A stretch of 64,000 bases of DNA. Origin: RGIG5057 sp964371585 (GTDB taxonomy: Bacteria; Bacillota; Clostridia; TANB77; CAG-465). The position numbers and the translations under genes were made by a program. Shown here piece after piece: positions 18,581 to 26,868 of this stretch. Position 1 is the stretch's first letter; every line of letters begins with the position of its first letter. The stretch covers positions 1 to 64,000 of the forward strand of contig CAYJMD010000003.1 in the NCBI GenBank assembly GCA_964371585.1, written 5' to 3'. The notes under the pieces are model-generated. The model was not told where the DNA came from. It did no database searches and was given only the letters and a program-made list of their open reading frames with translations.

Positions 18581-18592
18581 ATTTCCCCCAAA

Positions 18593-18626
18593 CAAAAAAT
18601 ATTACAAGACAAAATTATCTTGTAAT
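18593..18626 (-). terminator. Terminator or attenuator between the two pilin genes
   Basis: A 9-bp perfect stem (18601-18609 with 18618-18626) is followed on the minus strand by a run of T. It ends 13 bases before the ATG of the tandem-pilin gene. Partial read-through would give much pilin and less of the double-domain protein. Confidence 0.75.
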
Positions 18627-18673
18627 ACTTTTATAATTTTAATCTTTTTCAAAACATCAAAATCAATATGACA

Positions 18674-19051
18674 TTACGGTGTATTGTTAGTAGTAGTACC
18701 ATCACCAAAAATATCTTTACCTATACCTTGAATAAACTGAGCAATTGGAACTGCAGCAAACACAAGTATTGCACCTACAACCAATATAACAGTTTGTTGT
18801 TTAATATCTGCTTTTTGATCTGCACTTGCAAACATATATCTAAGACCAGCTAAAATTATCGCTGCTATAGCTAATATTTGTATAATAGTAACTGCTGTTG
18901 ACCAAATATTTCCTGCTACATCAGTTATATTTCCTATTTCAGTCCCTGTAGTTGGGCTCACAGCTTCTATCCCCATTACTGATGTTGTACATATAAATGC
19001 CACTAATACTACTGGCATTATTTTCATTAATATTTTTGTAAATTTATTCAT
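18674..19051 (-). CDS. VirB2/TrbC-like T4SS pilin
   Basis: The 125-residue protein has a signal peptide (about residues 1-27) and two hydrophobic helices (about 48-68 and 86-108) separated by the polar turn FASADQKADIKQQ. This is the standard layout of small VirB2-type pilins, which assemble into the conjugative pilus or surface channel. AAGGAGG precedes the ATG, and the best promoter of the locus (TTGCAA-17-TATACT) lies upstream. A terminator-like hairpin follows, so this gene should be the most highly transcribed of the cluster. Its turn motif is also present twice in the next gene. Confidence 0.82.
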   Translation of the reverse strand: MNKFTKILMKIMPVVLVAFICTTSVMGIEAVSPTTGTEIGNITDVAGNIWSTAVTIIQILAIAAIILAGLRYMFASADQKADIKQQTVILVVGAILVFAAVPIAQFIQGIGKDIFGDGTTTNNTP

Positions 19052-19086
19052 TAAATTTTCCTCCTTAACTTACAACTTATACATGT

Positions 19087-19115
19087 AGTATATCAAACTT
19101 TTCATTTTTTTGCAA
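19087..19115 (-). promoter_or_regulatory. Sigma-A promoter of the pilin gene
   Basis: TTGCAA at 19110-19115 and TATACT at 19087-19092, spacer 17, read toward the pilin start at 19051. The 224-base region between this gene and the divergent M23 peptidase is otherwise AT-rich, and I cannot assign a convincing promoter for the plus-strand gene in it. Confidence 0.82.
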
Positions 19116-19275
19116 TATTATTTTTAAATATTTTTATTTTTTTTATGTTTTTATCTGATTTGAAACGTATACATAAGCTAAAAGTACTGTTTCTGTAATA
19201 TTTTTGTAATATTCGACATTTATTAGTAATTTAAATATTTGACACATAGCTTAAACTATATTTAAGGTGATAACC

Positions 19276-19776
19276 ATGTTTAAAAAATTTATTATTTCTA
19301 CTTCTTCTCTAGCAGTTATACTTTCAGTATTATTCATTCCCACTAATAACATAGATAATCATATATTCCCTATACAAGATAGTTATGTAATAACTTCATA
19401 TTATGGCTATAGGATGTTATATAACAAACAAAATTTCCATAATGGAATTGATATAGCTAGTAAAGTATACGCTAATGTTTATTCCTCTTCTTCTGGAATA
19501 GTATCGTATATTGGATTTGATAAAACTGGATTTGGTAATTATATAATAATAACTAATAATGAGTATAAATATATATATGCGCATCTATCTTCTACACATC
19601 AAGTTTCAAGAGGAGATTATATACATACAGGTATGCACATTTCAAACATAGGACCAAAATTCTTAGAAAATGGTTTATCTAACGGCAACACTACAGGAGC
19701 TCATTTACATTTTGAAATACGAATAAATAATAAATCAGTAAATCCTTTTAGTATAATAAAAAAAGAAGAAGTCTAA
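19276..19776 (+). CDS. Small M23 (LytM-like) peptidase divergent from the T4SS
   Basis: The 166-residue protein has an N-terminal signal or anchor (about residues 3-22) and then an almost bare M23 domain: YGYRM, HNGIDIA (first zinc ligands), YAHLS and GAHLHFE (last ligands). All the usual metal ligands are present, so it should be an active peptidoglycan endopeptidase. The frame opens at a GTG at 19267, but AAGGTG sits 6 bases before the ATG at 19276. It starts divergently from the pilin gene and its last 4 bases overlap the convergent SSB-like gene. It could serve the T4SS or cell-wall remodelling in sporulation; sequence does not decide. Confidence 0.85.
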   Translation: MFKKFIISTSSLAVILSVLFIPTNNIDNHIFPIQDSYVITSYYGYRMLYNKQNFHNGIDIASKVYANVYSSSSGIVSYIGFDKTGFGNYIIITNNEYKYIYAHLSSTHQVSRGDYIHTGMHISNIGPKFLENGLSNGNTTGAHLHFEIRINNKSVNPFSIIKKEEV

Positions 19777-20402
19777 ACTTCTTCCTCTATTTTTGAAAAC
19801 AATGACACTGAAAGTTCATATGCTGTATTTTTAATAACTTCATTTTCATTTATTTTTTTCTCATAATTTCTAGATTGTATTCTTCCAACTACTTTTACTT
19901 TTGTTCCAACTTCTAATTTTTCAGAAAATTTAGCATTTCTTCCCCATAATATACATGGAATGTAGTCAGATTTTTTATATGTTCTATTAACTGCAACGAG
20001 TACATCTGAAATTTCTCTTCCTAATGGTGTTTCTCTATATACTGGTTTTTTACAAATAAATCCTTCTAATGTTAGTTCATTTATTTTTTCTATACTTGCT
20101 TCATCTTTAAACTCAATACTTTTTGCAAATACTGATAGTACAAGTTTGGGTTTTGAAGATGTTACTTCATTATATGATCTAAACTGTCCTACAACAAATA
20201 CACTTTTACCTTTTTCAAGTTCATTTATATCTGTTATTCTTTCTGATATTATTACTGGTATTTTATCATAAGACATACTTAGTCTTTTTACTTCAATATA
20301 TATCTTATAGAATTTTTCTTCATATATTTCATGACTAAGGCTAGGACCTTCTGCTATAATGCCTCCTAATTTTGCTATGTTACTTAAATTAAAATTTTCC
20401 AT
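19773..20402 (-). CDS. SSB-like protein with two OB folds
   Basis: The 209-residue protein has an N-terminal OB-like region (about residues 8-95) and a C-terminal SSB-like OB fold (about 108-205). The latter includes LEGFICKKPVYRETPLG, VAVNR and YIPCILWGRNAKFSEKLEVG followed by KVKVVGRIQSRNY, all typical of single-stranded DNA-binding proteins. It lacks the acidic DDDIPF-like tail of housekeeping SSB. AGGAGG precedes the ATG by 12 bases. Its location beside the T4SS suggests a role with transferred or imported ssDNA, but it has its own promoter and could simply be a paralogue used elsewhere. Confidence 0.78.
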   Translation of the reverse strand: MENFNLSNIAKLGGIIAEGPSLSHEIYEEKFYKIYIEVKRLSMSYDKIPVIISERITDINELEKGKSVFVVGQFRSYNEVTSSKPKLVLSVFAKSIEFKDEASIEKINELTLEGFICKKPVYRETPLGREISDVLVAVNRTYKKSDYIPCILWGRNAKFSEKLEVGTKVKVVGRIQSRNYEKKINENEVIKNTAYELSVSLFSKIEEEV

Positions 20403-20426
20403 TTTTGGTTTATTCCTCCTTTGGAT

Positions 20427-20455
20427 ATTACATACTTCATCTTATGTTTATACAA
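20427..20455 (-). promoter_or_regulatory. Possible promoter of the SSB-like gene
   Basis: TTGTAT at 20450-20455 and TGTAAT at 20427-20432 with 17 bases between. Both boxes are imperfect, but the position just after a terminator and upstream of the gene is right. Confidence 0.5.
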
Positions 20456-20497
20456 GTAAAAAAATTACTATGGTATACATATTATACCACAGTAATT
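20456..20497 (-). terminator. Terminator of the pgi-gtrII-traX operon
   Basis: A long hairpin (20463-20477 with 20483-20497, one opposed mismatch, 5-nt loop) is followed on the minus strand by seven T bases. It lies about 80 bases after the TraX stop. The bases between show no gene. Confidence 0.82.
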
Positions 20498-20577
20498 CTT
20501 ATTTGTAAAGTTTTCTTATGTTAACAATTAATTTTATTGTTATTTATTTAAATATGTTTAATACCAACATAAACTTG

Positions 20578-21351
20578 TTATATTATTTTTTGATATTCTA
20601 AAACTATCCAAAGTCCATATAAAATAAAATGTTGAATAGGAAAAATACTATAAAATAATGATTGTAATTTAAGACTTTTGTAACCTTCTTTTTCGTTATA
20701 CAACAATAATATTGGTATAACAAAAATCATACCTAACATCATAAATAAATCAATTGATGATAGGACTGCAATAAAAACAATTCCTATAGTAAGTATTACA
20801 TTATATATATTAATATTATTATTTTTAAAACTAAATGCTACATAATATATAATTGCTAAAAACATTAAATTTATATCATAATCAATTGTTATGAATGGAT
20901 TCATATTAAATGCTATATATATTAAATATATAATTAACATTACAATACTATTCATGAAAACATGTTTTCTTTGAGCCATAATTTCATTAATACTTTTAAT
21001 TAAAATTAATATAAGTACAAATGAAAATACTATATTTATATTTGTATTTATATAACTATTAAATGAATCTATAACATTGTAATTTATAACTCCAAGTATC
21101 CATATGACAAGCTGCGTAAAAACAGCAAGTCTAAATAATCTGAGTATATACCTCTTTAAATTTTTAGTTTTAAAGAATCCATTTATTATTAAGAATAGGA
21201 AAATAGGCATAGCAAGCCTTCCTATCACCCTCATAACTAAACATAGTCCTGTATCAATACTATCTTCAAAATAAAAAGCAATATGATCTATAACCATACA
21301 TATTATTGCTATTATTTTTAAAGCCATTGTACTTAGTCCTTTTTTTTCCAT
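20578..21351 (-). CDS. traX: TraX family membrane protein
   Basis: From the ATG at 21351 (AGGAGA just upstream, overlapping the previous stop) the protein has 257 residues and about eight membrane helices. It shows the TraX signature: ALKIIAIICMVIDHIAFYF at the N-terminus, then RVIGRLAMPIFLFLIINGF and a basic KRYILRLFRLA loop. TraX of the F plasmid acetylates pilin. Chromosomal Firmicute homologues are more likely general acyltransferase-like proteins acting on surface polymers. Coupling to a GtrII-like protein supports a role in surface glycan decoration rather than in the nearby T4SS, though that role cannot be excluded. Confidence 0.85.
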   Translation of the reverse strand: MEKKGLSTMALKIIAIICMVIDHIAFYFEDSIDTGLCLVMRVIGRLAMPIFLFLIINGFFKTKNLKRYILRLFRLAVFTQLVIWILGVINYNVIDSFNSYINTNINIVFSFVLILILIKSINEIMAQRKHVFMNSIVMLIIYLIYIAFNMNPFITIDYDINLMFLAIIYYVAFSFKNNNINIYNVILTIGIVFIAVLSSIDLFMMLGMIFVIPILLLYNEKEGYKSLKLQSLFYSIFPIQHFILYGLWIVLEYQKII

Positions 21352-21361
21352 ATATTTTCTC

Positions 21362-22852
21362 CTAAGGCATACATATGTATGCAGTATTATCTTCAAATAC
21401 AATTTCAATATTATCTAAATCTTCATTATCAAAATATTTACTATATACTTCTTTACTATCCATATCAGGTTTTTCTTCATATTCTTTAAGTAATGAATAT
21501 ATAGGGTTAAAATATTCCAACACCTCATCAAGAACTGAATCATTATAACTCGATACATAATGAATTACAGTTTGCTTCGAAATATAATTATCATCAACTA
21601 TAATTTTAATATATTCGATATTAATATTCATATCCTGCTCATATATTTCTATTTCATTTTTTATATAATTACTTTCCTCTTTATTAAACACATTTACACT
21701 GTAATCTAAATAATATGTATAAAATAATATTAAAATTTCTACAACTACAATTATACTACCAATTAAAATTAAACGTTTACTCTTCATATCAATAGTAATA
21801 ATTAAATAAATGTATATCATAGCTGGAATCATTCCCAGAGTAAATGCCATCCTATTTGATAAAAGCCCAATATTTATAACACCAAACGCCCCAGTAAATA
21901 TAAGAGCAACTGCAGATATTACGCAAATATTATATATGAACTTTTTAAGTATAATATCACTCTCTCCATTTTTAGTAATATTTAAATATACTAAAATAGT
22001 AGATACAATTATATATGGAGATACTGTAATTAACAAGACACCTATTGTATCAATAAGTTTTATAATTAGTGGTACAATTTCACTTAACTCTATATATCTA
22101 TCTAATATTTCAAAACCAAGTAGAGGCATAATTAAACTTACTATAAACGAAACAATTAAAGCTAATATATAAAAAAGACATGTATTCATTACTAATTTAA
22201 ATGTATACTTTAAACTATCTTTAATACTAAACTCATTCTTATCATTAATCCTATTTAAACTATCAAAAAATATTACTAAAACTGGTAGCATAGCTATAAA
22301 TGTTTGATATGTTAATACAGAAAATATCATTAAAATAGCTACAATAATATTTCTACCCTTAACATTATTAACATATACAATTGCAGCAATAAGAACAAGT
22401 AACATTGCTGCCATCATATTTATATTTTCAAGATATACTAAATTATCTGCTACATATCTATTTAAAAATAATGCTATAACTCCTAAAACAAGTCCATACT
22501 TTTTAATAGTACTTTCTTTTTGTGAAAGTAAATTATTATGTAGTAATCTTTTTTTCACTTCATTATAAAACAAGTACATAGCAATAACAAACAGTACTCC
22601 TGTAAGTATAACAAATATTCTATACAAAGTCATATACTCTAAATTTAAAGGTACTATAATTTCATACATTAAACCTTGGATTATCCTGTTATTTGGATAT
22701 GCAAGTTCATCTTTAAACTCTTCCAACCCATGTTTTTCAATACTATATCCATCGGCAGAATATACCCCAAATAAATATGGGGTACATACTACTATTACAG
22801 CTATAATAAACATGATTAACACTTTAAAATCCATCTTAGTATTTATCTTCAT
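21362..22852 (-). CDS. GtrII-like polytopic membrane protein (putative glucosyltransferase)
   Basis: The 496-residue protein has about eleven membrane helices. An early extracytoplasmic loop reads SADGYSIEKHGLEEFKDELA and includes an acidic residue where GtrII-type and other GT-C enzymes carry theirs. The C-terminal domain (about residues 385-496) is soluble and probably external. GtrII-family proteins transfer glucose from a lipid carrier to surface polymers. The assignment rests on topology and the loop, so it is tentative. The ATG at 22852 lies inside the end of pgi (17-base overlap) with GAGG 7 bases upstream, so translation is coupled. TraX follows directly. Confidence 0.58.
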   Translation of the reverse strand: MKINTKMDFKVLIMFIIAVIVVCTPYLFGVYSADGYSIEKHGLEEFKDELAYPNNRIIQGLMYEIIVPLNLEYMTLYRIFVILTGVLFVIAMYLFYNEVKKRLLHNNLLSQKESTIKKYGLVLGVIALFLNRYVADNLVYLENINMMAAMLLVLIAAIVYVNNVKGRNIIVAILMIFSVLTYQTFIAMLPVLVIFFDSLNRINDKNEFSIKDSLKYTFKLVMNTCLFYILALIVSFIVSLIMPLLGFEILDRYIELSEIVPLIIKLIDTIGVLLITVSPYIIVSTILVYLNITKNGESDIILKKFIYNICVISAVALIFTGAFGVINIGLLSNRMAFTLGMIPAMIYIYLIITIDMKSKRLILIGSIIVVVEILILFYTYYLDYSVNVFNKEESNYIKNEIEIYEQDMNINIEYIKIIVDDNYISKQTVIHYVSSYNDSVLDEVLEYFNPIYSLLKEYEEKPDMDSKEVYSKYFDNEDLDNIEIVFEDNTAYICMP

Positions 22853-24149
22853 TAAGTAACCTCATCATGTTGTTTTTATATTCTTCTACTCCTGGTTGAT
22901 TAAATGGATTAACTCCTAAAATATATGCACTCATAGCGCAAGCTTTTTCAAAAAAGTATATAAGTGATCCTACATTATATGCATCTAGCTCTTCTATATT
23001 AATCACCATACATGGCACATTACCATCTATATGAGCTTTAAGTGTTCCTAAAAAAGCTTTATTATTAATATCAGCTATACTTGTATTAGATAAGTAGTTA
23101 AGTCCATCTTCATTTATTTCTGTAAATGGAAGATTTATTAAACTTCTATCTTTCTTAATATTAATAATAGTTTCAAAAAAGTTTCTTTTACCATCTTGCA
23201 TTAATTGTCCCATTGAATGTAAATCAGTAGTTAAACTAACAGATGCTGGAAAAATACCTTTACCATCTTTTCCTTCACTTTCACCAAATAATTGTTTATA
23301 CCATTCTAAAAACATAGTCATACTTGGTTCATATGAAGCCATAACCTCAATATCTTTACCTTTATTATGTAAAAGATTTCTAAATATTGCATATCTATAA
23401 CAGTCATTTGTTTCCATATTATTTTCATTGTATACATATTGCGCAAATATTGCTCCATCTAGTATATCTCGTATATCAATACCTGCAACAGCCATAGGTA
23501 AAAGTCCTACAGGTGTTAGCACTGAATATCTTCCACCAACATTTCTTGGAATATCAAAAGTTACATAGTCATTCTTGCTTGCTATTTGCTTTAAAATACC
23601 GTCTCTAGAATCTGTTGTAACATATATTCTTTTACTTGCTTTTTCTCTTCCATATTTTTTTTCTAATAATATTTTAAGAGTTCTAAATGCAATAGCTGGC
23701 TCTAAAGTTCTTCCAGATTTAGATATAACATTTATAGCAAAATCTTTGTCTGTTAAATATTCAATTAAATCTCTTAAATATTTACCACTCATATTGTTTC
23801 CAGCAAATAATATCTGTGGAGTTTTTCTATCTGCTCTACTTTGAAGATTAGAAAACGAATTACTAAGCATATCTATAACAGCTTTAGCTCCAAGATATGA
23901 TCCACCTATTCCTATAACAACAAAAACATCACACTCTCTACCAATAACTTCTGCTGATTGCATAATTCTTTGTACTTCTTCATCTTTTATTTCGTTTGGA
24001 TAATTAAACCAGCCAAGCATTTCACTACCAAGTCCTGTTTTTTTAGTAATAGCTTCATGTGCTAAACTTGCTTTTTCTTTTACACTCTCAAATTCTTCTT
24101 CTGTTATAAATGAACTTAATCCCTCAAAATCCATTGAAATCTTATTCAT
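22836..24149 (-). CDS. pgi: Glucose-6-phosphate isomerase
   Basis: The 437-residue cytoplasmic enzyme interconverts glucose-6-phosphate and fructose-6-phosphate. Visible signatures are VIGIGGSYLGAKAV near residue 80, NVISKSGRTLEPAIAF for the sugar-phosphate site, and NVGGRYSVLTPVGLLP, the PGI family block. Length matches the short bacterial form. GGGGGGAT precedes the ATG, and a promoter (TTGAAA-17-TATAAT) lies immediately upstream. It is the first gene of an operon with two membrane proteins thought to modify surface polymers, which would tie sugar-phosphate supply to glycan synthesis. Confidence 0.97.
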   Translation of the reverse strand: MNKISMDFEGLSSFITEEEFESVKEKASLAHEAITKKTGLGSEMLGWFNYPNEIKDEEVQRIMQSAEVIGRECDVFVVIGIGGSYLGAKAVIDMLSNSFSNLQSRADRKTPQILFAGNNMSGKYLRDLIEYLTDKDFAINVISKSGRTLEPAIAFRTLKILLEKKYGREKASKRIYVTTDSRDGILKQIASKNDYVTFDIPRNVGGRYSVLTPVGLLPMAVAGIDIRDILDGAIFAQYVYNENNMETNDCYRYAIFRNLLHNKGKDIEVMASYEPSMTMFLEWYKQLFGESEGKDGKGIFPASVSLTTDLHSMGQLMQDGKRNFFETIINIKKDRSLINLPFTEINEDGLNYLSNTSIADINNKAFLGTLKAHIDGNVPCMVINIEELDAYNVGSLIYFFEKACAMSAYILGVNPFNQPGVEEYKNNMMRLLNEDKY

Positions 24150-24175
24150 TATTATCCCCCCTCATTTTTAAATAA

Positions 24176-24204
24176 ATTATATCATATATCTTTTTCGTTT
24201 TCAA
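24176..24204 (-). promoter_or_regulatory. Sigma-A promoter of pgi
   Basis: TTGAAA at 24199-24204 and TATAAT at 24176-24181, spacer 17, the -10 preceded by TGA. It reads toward pgi. Confidence 0.85.
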
Positions 24205-24246
24205 CACATATTTTTACTAATACTATTATCTAAAAATGTACTATAT

Positions 24247-25632
24247 TTAATCTAAATATATAAGGTTAAGTAGATTGCTAAAACATCTCATTGCATATTC
24301 TACTTCCTGAAATGTATTACCTGTTGCTCCACATTCAAGGAGTAATGAATATTTATTCATATCTTGATTATATGTAGAGTCCCTTATTATCATAGGTCTA
24401 AATAATCCTGGATATATCTCTTCAGCTAAAAGTTGTATTTTTGTTGCTAAAGCTATATTGTTATTTGCATAAGGATTCATATTACTACTTGTTCCAATTC
24501 CAACAACAAACATAAGCTGTGCTACCTCTACATCTCCTATTTTTACTTTTGGAGCAAAATTTAAATCTGCACTTGCATCTCTATGTACATCTATTATTGT
24601 TGAAAAACCTGAATGTGACTTTATTGCATTTTCAATTGTAATCCTACTTCTAGAATATGAACTGTTATATGTTGCATAATCATGTGGTGTTGTATCATGA
24701 ATAACTTTAATATTATTTTCAAGTAAGTTTTCTTCAAGCATTTTTCCTGTTTTAAGTACATTATAGTTTGCATCTTGGCTTCTATATGTACCACTATATC
24801 CAAATGAATACCCTTCACTATTTGTATAAGACTCTGATGTATGAGTACTATATAGCAATATCTTATCATTACTTTTAGCAAAATTTATTGTAGAAGCAAG
24901 ACAAGTTTTAAAATCAATTTCTGTATAATGAGATGAATAATTATTAATTACTATATCTCCTATATTAATTTGTACTCTATTTGAAAGTACACTACTTGTT
25001 ATAGGGATATCATTTGAATTATTAAATACTGTAACTCCAGACTCTTTAAGAGCTAAGCTATCTATATACTGCATATCAATATCAATACTCGCATCAAATA
25101 TGATATTTGACGTATTTAGATCAGTATTATCTGCTACATCTAAACTAGTAATTTCTTTTTCATTGAATACAGGATAGATATTCTTTATCATTGCATAATC
25201 AAAATCAACTACTTGCTGCTGATGTATGTTTGTAGCTAAATTTAATATTTTAACATCTATATTAAAATAACTAAAAATATTTACACATACAATGAGTGAA
25301 ATAGTAAATATTATATAACTTTTTATATTAATACTAAATAATTGTTTAAATACATCTACATTAAAACTGTTACTTGTTTTAGGCATATATATTTCTTTAA
25401 ATTTAGTTAATTTTTCTTTAATACTAATTTTAGATTTTTTTAGTATATCTTGTCTACTAATAAAGCAATCTTTTTTTATATTATCTTTTTGAAAAACATT
25501 AAGCTTCGATACATTATTATCTGTTTTACTTAGCTTTAGTTTTAAACGACTTTTCTTATTTAAGTTTTCTATATCTTTAATTACATTATTTCTTTGTTTA
25601 CTTCTATCAAAAAAAACAGTTGTAACTTTCAT
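24247..25632 (-). CDS. spoIIP: Stage II sporulation protein P (SpoIIP), peptidoglycan amidase/endopeptidase
   Basis: The 461-residue protein has a basic cytoplasmic N-terminus of about 110 residues, one membrane segment (about 105-126) and an outer catalytic domain. Zinc-amidase signatures are KILLYSTHTSESY, FSTIIDVHRDA and LLLECGATGNT. SpoIIP works with SpoIID and SpoIIM to thin septal peptidoglycan and drive engulfment of the forespore. The basic N-terminal extension is longer than in Bacillus SpoIIP. SpoIIM and a DivIVA-like gene lie just upstream, and a SpoIID-family gene is about 13 kb away. Confidence 0.92.
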   Translation of the reverse strand: MKVTTVFFDRSKQRNNVIKDIENLNKKSRLKLKLSKTDNNVSKLNVFQKDNIKKDCFISRQDILKKSKISIKEKLTKFKEIYMPKTSNSFNVDVFKQLFSINIKSYIIFTISLIVCVNIFSYFNIDVKILNLATNIHQQQVVDFDYAMIKNIYPVFNEKEITSLDVADNTDLNTSNIIFDASIDIDMQYIDSLALKESGVTVFNNSNDIPITSSVLSNRVQINIGDIVINNYSSHYTEIDFKTCLASTINFAKSNDKILLYSTHTSESYTNSEGYSFGYSGTYRSQDANYNVLKTGKMLEENLLENNIKVIHDTTPHDYATYNSSYSRSRITIENAIKSHSGFSTIIDVHRDASADLNFAPKVKIGDVEVAQLMFVVGIGTSSNMNPYANNNIALATKIQLLAEEIYPGLFRPMIIRDSTYNQDMNKYSLLLECGATGNTFQEVEYAMRCFSNLLNLIYLD

Positions 25633-25688
25633 GAAACACCTCTTTAGTTCATGTATATTACAACTGTTATATATTTATACCTTAAATA

Positions 25689-26105
25689 CTAATCAAGTAA
25701 ACAATTTAAATCTTTACCATACTTGTCCATCATGACAATAAGTTTTTCTTTTAAATCTATTACTTCTTTTTTCATATCTAATAATTTTTCTTTTTCCATT
25801 TCTATTAAATGTTCAATTCTTTCTCTTTCAGCTTCAGCTTCTATTCTAGCAACCTCAATTATCTTTTTAGATTGTTCTTCGGCAGTAATAAGAGCATTTG
25901 CCACCTTTTCTTGTCTTTCTAAATAATCAATTTCATATCTTTCAAGTTTCTTTTTAACTATAGTAAGTTCGTTAGATAATCTACTTGAATCAGCTTTTTC
26001 TGCTCCAATTTTACTTTCATATTCAGCAACAAGTCCTTTGATATATTCTTCAACATCTTCCTTGTTGTATCCAAACATTTCAGACGAAAACTTTTTATCC
26101 TCCAT
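25689..26105 (-). CDS. DivIVA-domain coiled-coil protein
   Basis: The 138-residue protein begins KKFSSEMFGYNKEDVEEYI, the N-terminal membrane-binding motif of DivIVA-type proteins. It continues as an almost uninterrupted coiled coil rich in Glu, Lys and Leu (about residues 25-130). DivIVA proteins mark curved membrane at poles and septa. This one is shorter than classical DivIVA and lacks a long C-terminal tail, so it could also be a SepIVA/GpsB-like variant. It sits between SpoIIM and SpoIIP, which suggests a link with asymmetric septation or engulfment. AAGGAGG precedes the ATG. Confidence 0.8.
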   Translation of the reverse strand: MEDKKFSSEMFGYNKEDVEEYIKGLVAEYESKIGAEKADSSRLSNELTIVKKKLERYEIDYLERQEKVANALITAEEQSKKIIEVARIEAEAERERIEHLIEMEKEKLLDMKKEVIDLKEKLIVMMDKYGKDLNCLLD

Positions 26106-26188
26106 TTTGTACTACCTCCTTAAAGTTTGATTATATTGTACAATATTTTATTACAAATTTCAAGTACATATTATTAATTATTTATAAA

Positions 26189-26788
26189 TTAGTACATTGT
26201 TATTATAATAGGAAATAGTATCTGCTCTATTACACCAGTAAGTATAAGGATTGGAAATATTATTAAAAAATAACACATGTACACTATAAATTGTTTTAAC
26301 TTTTTTGTTATAGCTATTTTTTCTATAATAAAATAATTAAATTCTATTGTTTTAACACCTAAAAACATTATACTCGGTATAAGCAATAAGTTAGGAATAA
26401 TTACAATTAATAATATTGCAAGTAATCCTTTATCAAAACCAAGTATGCTTAAATACACACTTACTAAAATACCTAAAGCGTATCCTTTACAAAAATATAT
26501 ACCAAATAACAATATTGGTGATATTATCATTAAAGATGATACCAAAAAAAATAAATATAATATTAAAATATTGAAAAAAGTATTGCTTAAAATAGGAATA
26601 CTATCTATTCCTTCCGTAGATGCAATATTTAAAGTATCACTAAAAGAATTAATAAACTCATTTAAACTAATTTCATTTATATAATTAAAAGAAAGTATTC
26701 CTGTAGCAAGTCCTAGTAATACAAAGAACATAAATACTTTTATACTCTGTTTGTTATCTTTAATAAAATTTATAATATATTTTTTCAT
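26189..26788 (-). CDS. spoIIM: Stage II sporulation protein M (SpoIIM)
   Basis: The 199-residue membrane protein has about five helices and the family pattern: GLATGILSF after the first helix, a glycine-containing YFCKGYALGILVSVYLS segment and IIPNLLLIPSIMFLG. SpoIIM is the scaffold that holds SpoIIP and SpoIID at the engulfing membrane. Length and helix order fit. AGGTGAT precedes the ATG. The closeness to spoIIP supports the assignment. Confidence 0.87.
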   Translation of the reverse strand: MKKYIINFIKDNKQSIKVFMFFVLLGLATGILSFNYINEISLNEFINSFSDTLNIASTEGIDSIPILSNTFFNILILYLFFLVSSLMIISPILLFGIYFCKGYALGILVSVYLSILGFDKGLLAILLIVIIPNLLLIPSIMFLGVKTIEFNYFIIEKIAITKKLKQFIVYMCYFLIIFPILILTGVIEQILFPIIITMY

Positions 26789-26868
26789 ATGTAATCACCT
26801 ATAAGCAATATATGCTTAATTTAAGTTTAAATTACATTAAATTTATTAGTCGACAAATGTTATATTTT

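Noticed and set aside
20578..21351. TraX as proof of a conjugative plasmid
   Set aside because: TraX-family genes are common on Firmicute chromosomes, and here it is in an operon with pgi.
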